Positions 24,689-36,224 of a stretch of 64,000 nt of DNA are shown here, piece by piece. The stretch comes from Carallia brachiata (lineage: Eukaryota > Streptophyta > Magnoliopsida > Malpighiales > Rhizophoraceae): the NCBI GenBank assembly GCA_021464245.1, contig JADCRB010000028.1:5747067-5811066 (forward strand), in the 5' to 3' direction. The translations under genes and the position numbers were made by a program. A model generated the notes under the pieces. The model saw only the letters and a program-made list of their open reading frames with translations, was not told where the DNA came from and searched no databases. Position 1 is the stretch's first letter. The number at the start of each line of letters is the position of its first letter.

Positions 24689-25801
24689 ATGCCACCCACG
24701 CCTCCCTCACAAGTCAAATCGTATGTTCCGTCAATCCCATTTCCCAACAGGCTGAAGAAGAGGAATGAGGACAAGAACTTTCTTAAGTTCTTGGACATGT
24801 TTAAGAAGATCCACATCAACATTCCTTTTGCAGAGGCAATTGCACAGATGCCAAATTATGCAAAGTTCTTAAAGGAGATCATATCGAACAAGAAGAGACT
24901 AGAGGAACACGCTACATTTGCCTTAACTGAAGAGTGTAGTGCTATTCTTCATAATAAACTACCTCCAAAGTTAAAGGATCTAGGGAGTTTTACTATCCCT
25001 TGCACCATTGGTAGTTTAGGTATTGAACGTTGTTTGTGTGACTTAGGTGCAAGCATTAATTTGATGTCTTTATCTCTTTTCAGGAGGCTGAAGATAGGAG
25101 AATTGGAGCCAACCTTAGTGTCCTTGCAGCTGACTGACCGGTCCATCAAGTATCCATATGGAAAGATTGAAGATGTGCTAGTTAAAGTGGGAAAGTTCTA
25201 TTTCCCAGCTGATTTCTTAGTTCTAGATATGGACGAAGATGTAGACATCCCAATAATCTTAGGGAGGCCATTCCTAGCCACTGGTAAGGCCCTCATCGAT
25301 GTAGAACAAGGAAAGCAGACATTCCGAGTAGGAAAGGAAGAACATGTATTCAACGTGTTCAAAGCATTAAAGAGTCCATCACTACATGATACATGCTTCA
25401 TGATGGAAATATCAAATCCACCCAAAGAACACCCAAAGAGAATGGATATAGACTTGGGAAGTGCACTTGAGATGTTATTTGAGCAACCTCTCCTAGCGGC
25501 AAAGCTGAGCTCAACACTTTCCATTGTGAAGTTGGCTCCTTTTGAGCTTAAACAACCTTCTTTCCCTTTAGAGCATAATTATATGGGAAGCGACTTCCAA
25601 GAAGGAGAGAAAGTGCTTCTCTATGATGCCTACAGTGGAACAATCTTATGGAAACGAAAGAAAACAAAGTTGTTGGGACTATTCACAGTGCACAAAGTGT
25701 ATTCTAAAGGGGCAATCGATATTTGGAGCAAGAAGTTTGGGGTCATTAAGGTTCATGGAGGCAACTTAAGGTATTATCCTCTCGGAGATCATCCTCCTTA
25801 A
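24689..25801 (+). pseudogene. Protease fused to an integrase C-terminal remnant (pol core deleted)
   Basis: An open frame of 370 codons. Residues 115-125 hold the retroviral-type aspartic protease motif (D118-L-G-A-S) and residues 189-196 the second motif (IILGRPFL), as in gypsy elements. Residues about 305-365 look instead like the C-terminal module of gypsy integrase (G-E-K-V-L-L, later L-G-L-F-T-V, G-A-I-D-I and K-V-H-G-G-N-L-R-Y-Y). Some 70 linker residues join the two. No RT, RNase H or integrase catalytic motif lies between. This indicates an in-frame internal deletion of most of pol. The start is uncertain because the frame should be entered from gag. Confidence 0.75.
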
Positions 25802-27142
25802 TTCAGGGAAGAACGTCTAGCTATAGACGTTAAACATAACGCTTGTTGGGAGGCAACCTAATGCTTATTTTATATTTTAATTAGATTGATAAGTTTAATT
25901 TAGTTTGTTTTCTTTTCTTTTGTGTGTAGGAACTTGGGAAGGAAAAGCATGTTCATTGCAAAGCAACAAATTACAAGTTGCTTGGTTCAAGGAGTTGTTT
26001 GTTCGATGATGGCGGCGCACGTGAGGGTTGCTTTTCTCCTCCGCTCTGTCCGGGTAGTTTCGTCCTCTTTGTTTTCTTTTCTTTTCAGTTATGTTTTTAT
26101 TGCAACATTGAGGACAATGTCGGCTAAGTGTGGGGGAGATGTGTTATTTTGAATTTTTTGCCAAAATTTTTTGCTCTTTAATGCTAATTTTTGTGTGCTT
26201 GCATAATTTTACATGAGCTTCACTTGAATTCTATTTGAGCTGAATTTTTTTGACGCCGATGATAGTACTAATGCATCCAAGGTTGGTCCTTGAGTATTAT
26301 TTGACATTAGCTAGCTAGAGATGGTTAGTAGTGAACTTATTCTCCACTTGAAAAATTTTATTGTTTCTCATTTAATTGTAAAGTTGTGCGATGATCTTTT
26401 AAAGAGAGATACTAGCTTTTAGAGATTTTCACGTAGTTTTTAATTATGTACACTCATTTAAAGTACTTGAACAAACGTTATCTTCTCTTCTTCTAAAGAA
26501 TTTTGGGGATATGATTTAGGAATTGAATTGAAAAAAAAAAAAACGAGGCTTGGAAGTTGTTAATATGTCATCTACTCCGCTGTTTTGAGTTACTGAGTAA
26601 CTGGGGGTCGGCATTATAATTGTTGGTCTTCACGTCAAAAAGTAACTTGAATTACGAGTATGCAAAGCACTCTAAATATCTGTTTGTGAAGTAGTAATCG
26701 GGTATCGACACCACAAGTGATGGTATTCATGTCAAAAAGCATGTCAGTATTTAGAGAAGAGTATTAAAGTCTCTGTTACATAAAAAAAAAGTTAAAATAA
26801 TTAATTTCTATTGATCCCTGGTGTGGTTTTGTATTTTTAAGAGAAGATGATTTTTGTCCTTGGATTTTGGATGAGTGTGTGTGATTACTTTCTACATGAC
26901 GATAGCTAAGCGTTCTCATTGATCAATAAAGGGTTTTTGCACACGATTAATCAATTTAAAGCTTATTTTGTGGAGAATGAGGACGCTGTTGATCATATTT
27001 GACTAGTAAAGTGTTGAGCGATGCTTATAGATTGATTTTGTACTGTGTTAATGAGGCACTGTTTCAAGAATTCGATTTGAATGGAATTTTCGTGAAGGTC
27101 ATGTGATATTTTTTAATTGCTTGAGGACAAGCAACAGTTCAA
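25802..27142 (+). other. Non-coding 3' internal region of retroelement 1
   Basis: Between the pol remnant and the polypurine tract. The same sequence occurs on the minus strand in the second element (about 39962-41150), for example 'ttgaggacaatgt' and the 'cactcatttaaagtacttga' segment. No convincing ORF. Long untranslated 3' regions are usual in Athila-type elements. Confidence 0.7.
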
Positions 27143-27155
27143 GTGTGGGAGAATT
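27143..27155 (+). other. Polypurine tract
   Basis: gtgtgggagaatt directly before the TG of the 3' LTR. The second element has gtgtgggggaatt at the same position on its strand. Confidence 0.7.
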
Positions 27156-28591
27156 TGATAGGTTCAATATTTACATAGGTTTATGCATAATTTTTTTATA
27201 TATATTTGGATAGTTTAACTATGTAAATATTGTGAATTGTGGTAAATTCTACTTCGGTTGCTTCTTTTATGCTTTGTAGGACAATTGGACATAACCGAAG
27301 TATATGACGCTTGGAAAAAAGGAACCTATCGGGTTTGAAGGAGTAGAAACAAGCCGAGCACCAAAGAACCGAATCCAAAGTTTAGTTGGAAAGCTAATAT
27401 GTGGTCGGTTCGGGTAGAACTTTATAACTTTGCGCACTACTTGGTATTTCAGTCATAACTTCTTGTATACAAGTCGGAATCAGATGATTCTTAAGCCGAA
27501 TCGAAGCTAAGAGATAAATCTACAACTTTTCTGTTTTGATGAACTTCGGATTCTACGTGTAAGGGGTCGAAATTTGGGTCCATAAATGCAGGGTCAAAAC
27601 TGTCCAGAAAATTTATAAATCCTTTTCCAACTCGAATTTGGACCCTTTAGGGCTTATTTGAGGGGACTATAAATACTGAAGTTACAGAAAATTTAGAGGG
27701 CTTCTGGAGGCTATTCTTGTAGACATAAGACAGAGAAAATGCGTAGAGAGCGAAGAGGAGAAGAGCATAAGGCAAGAACGCGAATACGTCGGAAATGGAT
27801 TTTTCGATTCATTTTCTTTCCTTTCTTTTTCTTTTGAACTTAATGATGTTGGATATTTGTTTATCTTTGGTTTTTAGCATGAGTAGCTAGAACCCTAAAT
27901 TAGGGCGAAAGGGATGTAGCCTAATTTATGGTTGGATTATATAATTTTTGTGGATATTTTATAGTTCTTTTAATTATATTGCTAGTATATGTTGAGAATT
28001 TGATTTGATTTATCTATTTTGTTCTTAAATATGCTTTTGTGCCTGGCCATCATGAAAGTAGTCATAGGATTTGTGTTGAAATCAACAGATGAGATACAAT
28101 CATGCACTAAATAGATAAACATACGAACTTTAAGTCATATATGAGATAAGTTTATATAATGTCGTTATAAATTCTCTATTCTTAATGAGTTTAATTTATT
28201 TTGTGTGAATTCGAGAGAAGATCATAAATAGGTTGAATACGGTTAGAGTTGCTTGACAAAAAATACTAACTAAAGAGGAAGAATTGACATTCAATTCATT
28301 AATCCACAAAATTCATATAATTCAGCTCTTATAGGTGAAAACTCATAGCTCTGGTACCCTACATCTTGTGTTCAGTTTAAATTAAATTGTCTCTGATTTT
28401 TCATTAGTTAAATTTCTTAATTTTTAATTTAATAATTTTGCTCCTCATTAATTTTCTCAAATATAAAACCTTCAGTTTAAATAATTTAAATCATAATTAA
28501 TTCTTTATTCCTTTGGGTTCGACGCCTGGAGTATTCACCAGGATTTTATTATTACGCTCGGCCCTGTATACTTGCAGGATTTTACCGGTCA
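27156..28591 (+). repeat. 3' LTR of retroelement 1 (about 1436 bp)
   Basis: It starts tgataggttcaata and ends ttttaccggtca, so it has TG...CA ends. The last 390 bp match the 5' LTR fragment and the whole matches the LTRs of the second element in inverse orientation. Direct comparison gives the boundaries. Confidence 0.85.
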
Positions 28592-29344
28592 CTTATGCTT
28601 TAAGAATTCCATCTCCACTTTCTTAATGGATGCAATCTTCTCTTTCCCATCTCAGTCTTCAACTATGCACTTGTTGGATTGCTGCGAGCCTATTGTTTTG
28701 ATTTCTTAGTATGAGAGAGCATCGCTGGTATTTTTTGTATAGCATGACTGGCACTCTATAGTATCTGACGATTGCATATAATTCTTTGAATAAGTGCTAC
28801 TTTCGGTGGGACCATAATTTATAATTTTTTTTTCCAAAACATTGATTCCTTCCTACCTTTTTGCACGCCAGAGTTCCTTGGTGAAGAGTCTGATAATTCT
28901 GCTCCTCTACAAGTGTCTGAAGACATTCTTAATGAAATTTCGTTGAGATATAATTGCTATGTCAGCACAAAGAAATACTCCTCTTGTGCTTTCTTGTAGC
29001 TGACAAAGATTGGAGGGACATGTTGGTACTCAGAGTAACTCAAGTAACAATCAACTTAGTTTGACATTAGCAATCAACTTTTGCCAACGCCAAGATAAAT
29101 GAACAACTAAACTGCTTTTTGTGTGTGTGTGTGTGTTGGTTGGGGGGGGGGAGGGGAGAGGGGGCGGGGCATAATTGCACTTTCTTCTCCATTTCCATGC
29201 TAGCAGGAAAGTGATGCTCTTCTATAGTGATTGATTATCAAATTTAAAAAAAAAAAAAAACAGGATTGATGATTTCGGATACCACTGATATAGAAGAAAA
29301 ACCAAAAGAAGGTGAGAAAAACGAAGAAGACATGTTGATATCGT
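28592..29344 (+). other. Possible upstream exons of an unrecognised gene; G-rich microsatellite
   Basis: A frame at about 28866-28997 reads coding-like, with CTPEFLGEES and SEDILNEISLRYN, and ends at a TAG. It may belong to the gene fragment downstream, but no splice links could be fixed. At 29119-29169 there is a (gt)n run followed by a long G-rich stretch. Nothing else is recognised. Confidence 0.3.
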
Positions 29345-30035
29345 ATGAGGTATTTCTGTATTGCTGACAGAGCTGGAAACCTAGTTTTCCCAAACTTGGG
29401 AACAGAAGTAATTAGTGATGTGACATTATTGGGACCAGTGAAATTGGAAGGCTTGCAAAGGATATTGAGCCTGGAGGTAGTAATTTTTTTGCTCAGAGAA
29501 TTTAATTGTCCCCTCTGCTTGTTGCTTTAGATTGTACTAGAGTTTGATTTGGGCGATGTGGTTACATATGCTGTAGATAATACAGGAGATCTAGATGCAG
29601 GTAATTATTTTATGTTCCCTTGTGTTAGTGCAATAGGCTGTAATGGTATTTGTTTGTGGTGGTTTGCTTCTGGATATGATCTCTTAATGTTTTCTTGTGT
29701 CCTTAGCAAGAATCTCTTGTGTGAGTTCTTGCTAGTTGCTTCAACACTTCGTTGAATTTGACAAGATAGGATGACTTTCAACTTTGCTTCAGGAAAGCAT
29801 GCAATCTAGCTAGACACATGGAAAAAATCTCTTTCGGATGTATGTTTAGCAACACAATGCAATCAGGTGTAAAAAAAATGTTATTTCTATGTTTTGTTGT
29901 GAGGGCCAGGTGCAATGTTTTTCTTTTCTTTTGATAGGATTGGGCCTAAGGGACATCTTCAAGCTTGATTTGTTGATGCCGTTGATGGAGAGTCTGCCAT
30001 TGGAAGAAAGATTAGCATTTTATTTACCTAAGGAG
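29345..30035 (+). pseudogene. Unrecognised multi-exon gene fragment
   Basis: Three exons join in frame with consensus splice sites: 29345-29476 (ends GAG|gtagta), 29531-29600 (preceded by tttag, ends split G|gtaatt) and 29938-30035 (preceded by gatag, ends GAG|gtaata). Phases are 0, 1 and 0. The joined product of 100 residues reads like real protein, with NLVFPNLGTEVISDV, VLEFDLGDVVTYAVDN and, at the end, MESLPLEERLAFYLPKE. That last stretch resembles the end of a DEUBAD-like helix-loop motif seen in nuclear proteins such as NFRKB relatives, but only loosely. The true 5' and 3' ends were not found. A retroelement ends 750 bp upstream and may have cut the gene. I do not recognise the family. 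Confidence 0.45.
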
Positions 30036-30944
30036 GTAATAAATATTGTTATGCTTGAATTTTCTGAATGTTCTGTCTTGCTTAATGCATGCAAGTTGAG
30101 GAGCTATGACATTCCGGGGTTAGTGGATCCCAGAAGATATTTTAGAGTTGCTACAGAGCCCTCCGTTCTGTCAACATGTAGATTCTTTTACCTACGTAAG
30201 TTGAGCAAATGGAGGCTTAACCTTTTCAATTACTTGTTTTTGTGAGATATTGGCCAATTGAACAGCGGTGATTATCTTTTTGTTGTTTTCAAGTACTCAA
30301 AACCAGACAGATAGATTTGTCTCAATTTGGAATGTATCCTTGTAAATGTGAGTAGTCTGCAGTTCCAAGCTTTGCTGCTTTTCTATCTTTTTTTTTGTAT
30401 AAAGCTTACATTCTTGTACATACCTGATCATTTTTATATTCTATCAACTACGACTCGAAGTTTTAGTTTCTTCTTCTGGTGTTTTGATGAGTTTTACAAA
30501 TGAAAGGGGAATAATAGCAATGAGCGTTAGGATTTGTTTGATTGCCGCACTAATTCTCTGTTCTTCAACGATGTGACTTTTCTACACTGGCTGAATGAAG
30601 AGGCTTGCAGCCTGTGCTTGCTGCTGCTTTGGATTTCAGAGAAGCTTTAAGCGGTGCTAACGTACCAAATGACAATTGGTACTATGACTAACGTTCTTAA
30701 GGTTTTCCTCATCATTGCTGACAAGTTCACTATTTTGTCTTTCCTTGAGAAGCTGGAGGATTCGGTTTCAACAACACCTGGTGATTCAAGGCAGGATGAC
30801 CAGAAATTGCCATCTCGGACCTGCAATCGACATGGCCTCATGGATGAGAGCCGGTCGTGGAGGCATTTTCTTGCTTCCTGATGTGTGTTTTTGCTTCTGG
30901 CCTACTGTGGGACGGGATGGCAGAGCTTCAGCCAGGCCATTTTT
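30036..30944 (+). other. Possible downstream part of the unrecognised gene
   Basis: Frames such as the one around 30640-30880 are short and change register. Some words look protein-like (LPSRTCNRHGLMDESR) but no splice chain could be built from 30035. It may be 3' UTR or decayed exons. Confidence 0.25.
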
Positions 30945-31655
30945 ATTAGAGGTGGCAAATGGGTGGGTTGGGTCGGTTTTGCGTCAGGTTATTTGAGTTT
31001 TAGATTATTCGAGTCTCGGATTTATCGGGTCTCGGGCTCATTAGGTTTCGAATTTTTCGGGTTTCGGGTCATTCGGGTCTTGGATTTATCGGGTTTCAGG
31101 TTTATCGGGTCTCGAATTTATCGGGTCTCAAGTTTATTTCGAGTTTTGGGTTATTTCGGATTAGGTTACTTCAGTTTTCGGCTTTGATTCAAGCAGGTCT
31201 CGGATTAATCTATTGTAATATTTTTTATTTTTTACCAAACTCAAAAATTATGTTTGTATATTTTACTATAATACTTAAAATAATTAATCAAAATGTGAAT
31301 AATTTAAATTTTAATTATTCAAAAATATAAAATGATATAATCCACTTAATAATATTTATAGTTAATATAATATACAATTAATTAGTAGGAAACACATTAT
31401 AATTAGGTGTATAAATTGTTGAAAATATGAGTTTGGGTTAATCGAGTTACCTAAGTTTTGGGTTGCTCAGGTTTCGGGTCTTTTGGGTTTCAGATTACTC
31501 GGGTTTCAGGTCATTCGCGTTTCGAGTTATTCGGTTTCAGATTTCTCGGATTACAGATCATTGACTTTTTAATCAAAGTAAGTCAGGTCAAATTAAATTT
31601 CAGTCGGGTTAAATCAGATGTTCAGGTCGGGTCAACTTTTACTATCTCTAATTTT
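30945..31655. mobile_element. Probable TIR element with short tandem TCGGG-type repeats at both ends
   Basis: It begins 'attagaggtggcaaatgg' and ends, on the minus strand, 'attagagatagtaaaagt'. Next to each end lies a 200-250 bp block of short degenerate repeats built on tttcgggt/tcggatttatcgggt (30965-31205 and 31430-31630). The centre (31210-31425) is plain AT-rich. This architecture is common among plant non-autonomous transposons with subterminal repeats. No clear TSD was found, so the termini are approximate. The open frames here are by-products of the repeats. Confidence 0.5.
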
Positions 31656-33007
31656 CATATACCCTTGCCCACATACGGGAACAAGAAACAATAGAAAAGG
31701 AAAGTGTTCTTTTCATTTTTAAATTTATTGCTAGTTTAAGAACAGATCAATAGGTTTTCGAGTTTTCACTAGTAAACACTAAACGGTTGTGAAATTTTGC
31801 AATGCTCAAATTGATGTACATAATGATTGATGTCTGGACCATATATTTCGAGCAATTTAATAACATTGGGTTTTTGGCTCTTTTTTTCAGAAAAAAAAAA
31901 GGTATTTTCATATTGTATGACTGCTCTTCCTGTTCTTAAAGTTCCTATATTAAGATTCCCATGATGGCACAAGAACAGCGTTTTTAGGAGTTTTGCCACA
32001 AAGAAACTATAGACCACTTAACAGAATCAACCAATGGTAATGCAGAGATTTTTTTGATTCGACTCTTTTAGATTCGGATGGATATATCGAGAGTTGACTT
32101 ATATGAGAGTTGAGTTATTACATCACACTGGTATCAACTAAAATTATAAAATTTGTTGAGAATCTTATTTTTATTCATATTTTTTAAAATAGAAAAATAA
32201 AAAGACATTTAATTTAGCATTATTCTTGTTTTTTAAATCTAATTTAATTTCAGTTTACTTTTACAGTTAATTTAGATTTAGAAAAATAATTACATTAGGT
32301 TGATTTTAGGATAATTTTATGTAAAAGGTAGGTTTGGGCAGTAATTTTTTTCTTTCCGATAACATAGTTCTTTTCATCTTTTTTAGGAAAAATAAGTGAT
32401 TTGAGATACTAATCTATTATTTTGTGAAAAGAAGTAATTGATAATAGTTTTTTTTTTTTTATCTTGTGTTTTTCTATATTAAAAAATTTTATAATTATAG
32501 AAATTAAGAAAAAAACTATAATCAAAAAATTAAAATAACTATAACTAGTTATGAGTACTAACAGAAATTATTTAGATAAAAAAAACTGAAATTAAGAAAT
32601 TTAATTAAGAAAAAATAAAAAATTGTCAAAAATAGAATAACAAACTTTCTTATGCCACCAAATATTCTTACCTAATCATATATAAAAAAAAAGCTTGATC
32701 TAATTATTGTAAAATATAGTGCAGCCTCTTTATCCAAGCTTAATGCCTTCTCTTTTCATCCAAAGTTCAAAGAGGTTCTTGTTCAAATTGTCGGGTAAAT
32801 TACCCAATATCTTAACTTAAGAAAAACTACGTTTGATATCTCATGTTTTAAAAATTACTGAAATATATTCTGACTTAAGGACATTAATCAACTTAGATAG
32901 AAAGATGAAAAAGCTTATAATACCCTATATATTAAAACTTCAAAAATCTTATTTGTAAATTACAACTCCAGCGCCACTCTCTATGTCTAATTATCTCTCT
33001 AATTCTT
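31656..33007. other. Intergenic, no gene recognised
   Basis: AT-rich. The minus frame 31769-32017 has no recognisable motif. Confidence 0.5.
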
Positions 33008-33392
33008 TAGCGACGCAAAAGCTTGGTGATTTTGCTTGTTTTTGGCTCTGTTTGCCATCTCGGCTTTGGGTCAGGCGCCTCGATTCACTCTCACCGCAGC
33101 TCCGATCAAGTCCCCTCAACTTCTGCACCAGCTTCGATTAAGGCTTTGACTCCCGCCCCTGCTGTCACCGTCAGTCCACCAGTGTCCACCCCTCGTCTGT
33201 CCGGCGTTCACGTCGCTACCTCCGCACCAACCAGCCCTCCTCCTACTCCCGCTGCTTCCAGCTCTCAGCCTTCCATCGCCGCTCTCGGCCCACAGCCTTC
33301 TGTCGCCGTTCCTCCAAGCGGGCTCCTCCAGGCGTATCTACGCCTCCTAACGGTGCCATCTAATTTGAATGTATTAATTATTGGTTTGTATG
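33008..33392 (+). pseudogene. Arabinogalactan-protein gene remnant
   Basis: This is a GC-richer island. One frame reads like an AGP signal peptide end (FLALFAISALGQAP, near 33038-33080). A second frame (33023-33433) carries a Ser/Thr/Ala/Pro-rich domain, with PASIKALTPAPAVTVSPP and SAPTSPPPTPAASSSQPS. A third gives GVSTPPNGAI at about 33330-33362, which resembles the segment before the GPI-anchor signal of classical AGPs. The three pieces are in order but in different frames, no suitable ATG leads them, and the hydrophobic GPI tail is absent. That points to a frameshifted, truncated copy of a classical AGP. In intact members the protein is secreted, O-glycosylated on hydroxyproline and anchored at the plasma membrane. 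Confidence 0.6.
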
Positions 33393-33754
33393 TTATATGG
33401 GAAATTAATGCCCCTATCTGGAATTCTAGCTAAAGTAAAGAGATGAACAGAGTCTTATGTGGCTTTACATTCATGAATGCAATGTGATTATACGTTGAGT
33501 AGGTACTTGACTTGAGTGAAAGGCACCATTCCGTACACTATTGCATGGTAAGAATGTCCAGAAAACAAACTTCGTAGCGTACATGGTGCATATGCAAAAA
33601 CGATAAGAGGTAAAATTACTGGCTAAAATTTATCTCGAAATGTTTTCGGGCATGCTTAAATCTCCAAATTCTCCATGCTTAATCATCAAATGCTGCTTTT
33701 CACAGGCTTCTTTTGAATATACAGAAATCTTTTGCAACAGCAATCAGCGTAAGT

Positions 33755-36224
33755 TCACGTTAGCTTCAGCCCCTTTAATGCTGCAGCAAATATCTAAGAA
33801 AGGGTCAAATTAACAGCAGTCAACTTCTCATCAGATAAAAGGTAGGTAGCTTCACAAGACTTAGACCCCGAATTCAATACGAGAATCAGATCCTGAATTA
33901 GACTTCTCTGTGTCAATTGTCAGGGCCAGAAGTGAAATTGCGGCATTCACTAGGTAAATAGCTATATGCAACTAGGATTTGTACATGAGATTCCCCCATG
34001 AACGGTAAAACAGATATGTGCTCATACCTTAGCGTGAGATGCGGGAAGCTGCTTCATATCTTCTCTAGTTTTACGGCGGCTATCGCTTGCCTCGTATCGA
34101 ATGTGACTACAATTTTCTATCTCATTTGAAACTGAAACTTCCTTATTGGAAACTTCATTTAGTTTATCCCGTGGCCTTTCATCTTCCCCCAAAGTTATGA
34201 TTTTTGGTTGGCTGCTCTTGTGGCAGTGGAATTGCTAATCTGGTTAGTGTTTGTCAGTTTTTCTTTCTTGTTGAACTGGGTTGCTGCTGCACGTGCACCA
34301 GCAATAGCTGCAGAGAGATTCGATGATTTCTCCACTTCCGATGATTTACTCTCTAGCAATGGAATGGAAACAGACCCTGGTTTTAAAGAAAAAGGATCTT
34401 GCGGATTTGGAAGAGGAAATTTGATTGGTAATGGACCTTGAATGGGGATGAGACCTCTGACAGCAGCATCGTAAATCTTTCAAAGAAAAAGGTAAAATTA
34501 GAGATAAAACAAAAATGCAAGGAAAGGGGGCATATCCATCAGATACCAGGATTTGAGACTCGTCACTAACATACCTTATTTTCCAAGTTATAAACACCTT
34601 GATAGCCCCGCATTTCAAATGGAACTAGCAATTTCTGCATCAACCATGACCCACTTGGTCAGGAAACTAAGCAAAATTTATAACATACCACATGTGGAAT
34701 AAACAAACCTGTGGTTGTTCACAAAGCCAGCAATATTCTGTTTGTCCTTCTAGCCTCACCTATAACAGAACATGTAGTCTAGATTACTCAAAGCACCACT
34801 ATTGAAAAATTGTGGACTGACATCATGTCCAGATGACATAAGTAGAAAAAGTCTAGCTTGCCCACCCCTTCTGGTACTGCCTCCCATCTTGCTAGTTCTT
34901 CACACTTAACACAACCAACGACTTCAACGCAACCTATATGATGCAGCCACTATAATCCATCAAAATTTGGATTCCAAACAAATAATTAGAAAGAAATATG
35001 TTGATGATCATCCCAGAGAACCTTTAGTTCTTAGTACATTTGACCATGCAAAACTCAACAAGGGAATCGTAAAAAAACCAAAAGCTACAGTACAAGGTAA
35101 CATATTATATATGCAGAATACCAAATTCCAAATACCTAAAAGTCTAGAAACAGGATAATGTTCCGGAAATTTAATATCAGTTATGCCATTTACTGCATAA
35201 ATTTCCTGGTAGAAATCCTCCATGGCTTTGATTGTAGCTTCCTCTGGCATTTTGCTTGCAGCGTGAATCCAAAGACGACCTTCAAAAGAGAAGATTCTAC
35301 ACGATCAACAACATTCTTGAAGACAAGCAAAGAACTTTTAAATGACAGAAAATCACGATGTTCATTATAAATCAAGTGCTAGACCTTAATCGTGGCAACT
35401 GGCCCAAGATGGTCATGCACTTCCTACCAAAGCATGCACCATACTGGCAAGCATGATGCTTGCCGTGTTTTATCAGGTTCCAGGTCAAAAATTTACACAC
35501 AAATCAAGGCTTCGTTATGCGATCTCATAAAAGCAACCTCTTTACTCATCGGTTGAAGTAAGACCAGAGTCCTGCCACAAAAATTTCCTCGACCTTTTTC
35601 TATCCGCAAAATTGAAATACTGGAAAATATCAATGTGGCATCTTCAGATCACATTACCAATCTGAGCATTGATAATTGATTGTCTACTAAATACCCCAAA
35701 CAAGCCATTGAATTACATGGTATACTTATATGAACTCCTTCCGGTTTCATCCTTTTATGAGCATGATATTTTTTTTTGGGGGGTAAAACTTGGAATTTCC
35801 ATAGTAATCAATAGGAGCACAATCCTAAATAAGAAAATAAGGTTAAAAAAAAAAAACAACTTTACTCAAAATCAAAGCCAAAAGGCCCCCAAAAAAAAAA
35901 ACACATTCAAATCTCTTCCCAAATATCAAAAGACAATACAATCAACTGTGAATTAAAAATAAGAAAAAAAAAATTAATGGGGTTTCTGTAGAGGCAATCA
36001 TAATAAAAGAAAACGAACTGGTTGCGGACAATTTTTTCACAAAGATTGAAAATTTGAATTGGTGAATTGAAATTACCTCGAATTGGAGCAGGCCAGGACC
36101 TGCCCTCAATGCGCTTGATCCCATAGACCAGCAGAGAAGCCCATGGCTGGTGCATGGTCAAGCACGGGTTCCTGTAGTTCCCATGGCCATGGCTCCCTCC
36201 TCCTCCTCCTCTTCTCATGACCAA
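33755..36224 (-). CDS. ASCH-domain protein (activating signal cointegrator 1-like), seven exons, frameshifted in exon 6
   Basis: Exons on the minus strand: 36077-36224, 35136-35279, 34866-34933, 34709-34759, 34575-34634, 34028-34476 and 33755-33793. All have GT-AG borders and phases agree through exon 5. The start is the ATG at 36222-36224. Residues about 19-140 form an ASCH fold: PCLTMHQPWASLLVYGIKR, then EGRSW and RLWIHAASK, as in plant relatives of TRIP4/ASC-1, whose ASCH domain is a putative nucleic-acid-binding module. The last exon encodes IFAAALKGLKLT and a stop. Exon 6 is 449 nt. As written its frame stops at TAA 34195-34197 (250 aa). The coding pattern continues in another frame to the exon end. 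Adding one base in the A run (T5 on the plus strand, 34201-34205) makes the exon 450 nt, keeps phase 0 to exon 7 and gives about 319 aa. It is therefore either a 1-base deletion allele or a homopolymer sequencing error. Confidence 0.8.

Larger units (their letters stand above)
22530..28591 (+). mobile_element. Ty3/gypsy (Athila-like) retrotransposon, 5'-truncated and internally deleted
   Basis: In order: the last 0.39 kb of the 5' LTR, a tRNA-Asp-type primer site, gag with a CCHC zinc knuckle, an aspartic protease, a remnant of the end of integrase, a non-coding 3' region, a polypurine tract, and a complete 3' LTR. Reverse transcriptase, RNase H and the integrase core are missing. The gag frame has three nonsense codons and a frameshift, so the element is dead. 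A related copy lies on the other strand at 38588-43792. Confidence 0.88.

Noticed and set aside
31458..31694. Repetitive frames rich in GF/SRF words (also 30885-31187)
   Set aside because: By-products of the short TCGGG-type repeats of a transposon.
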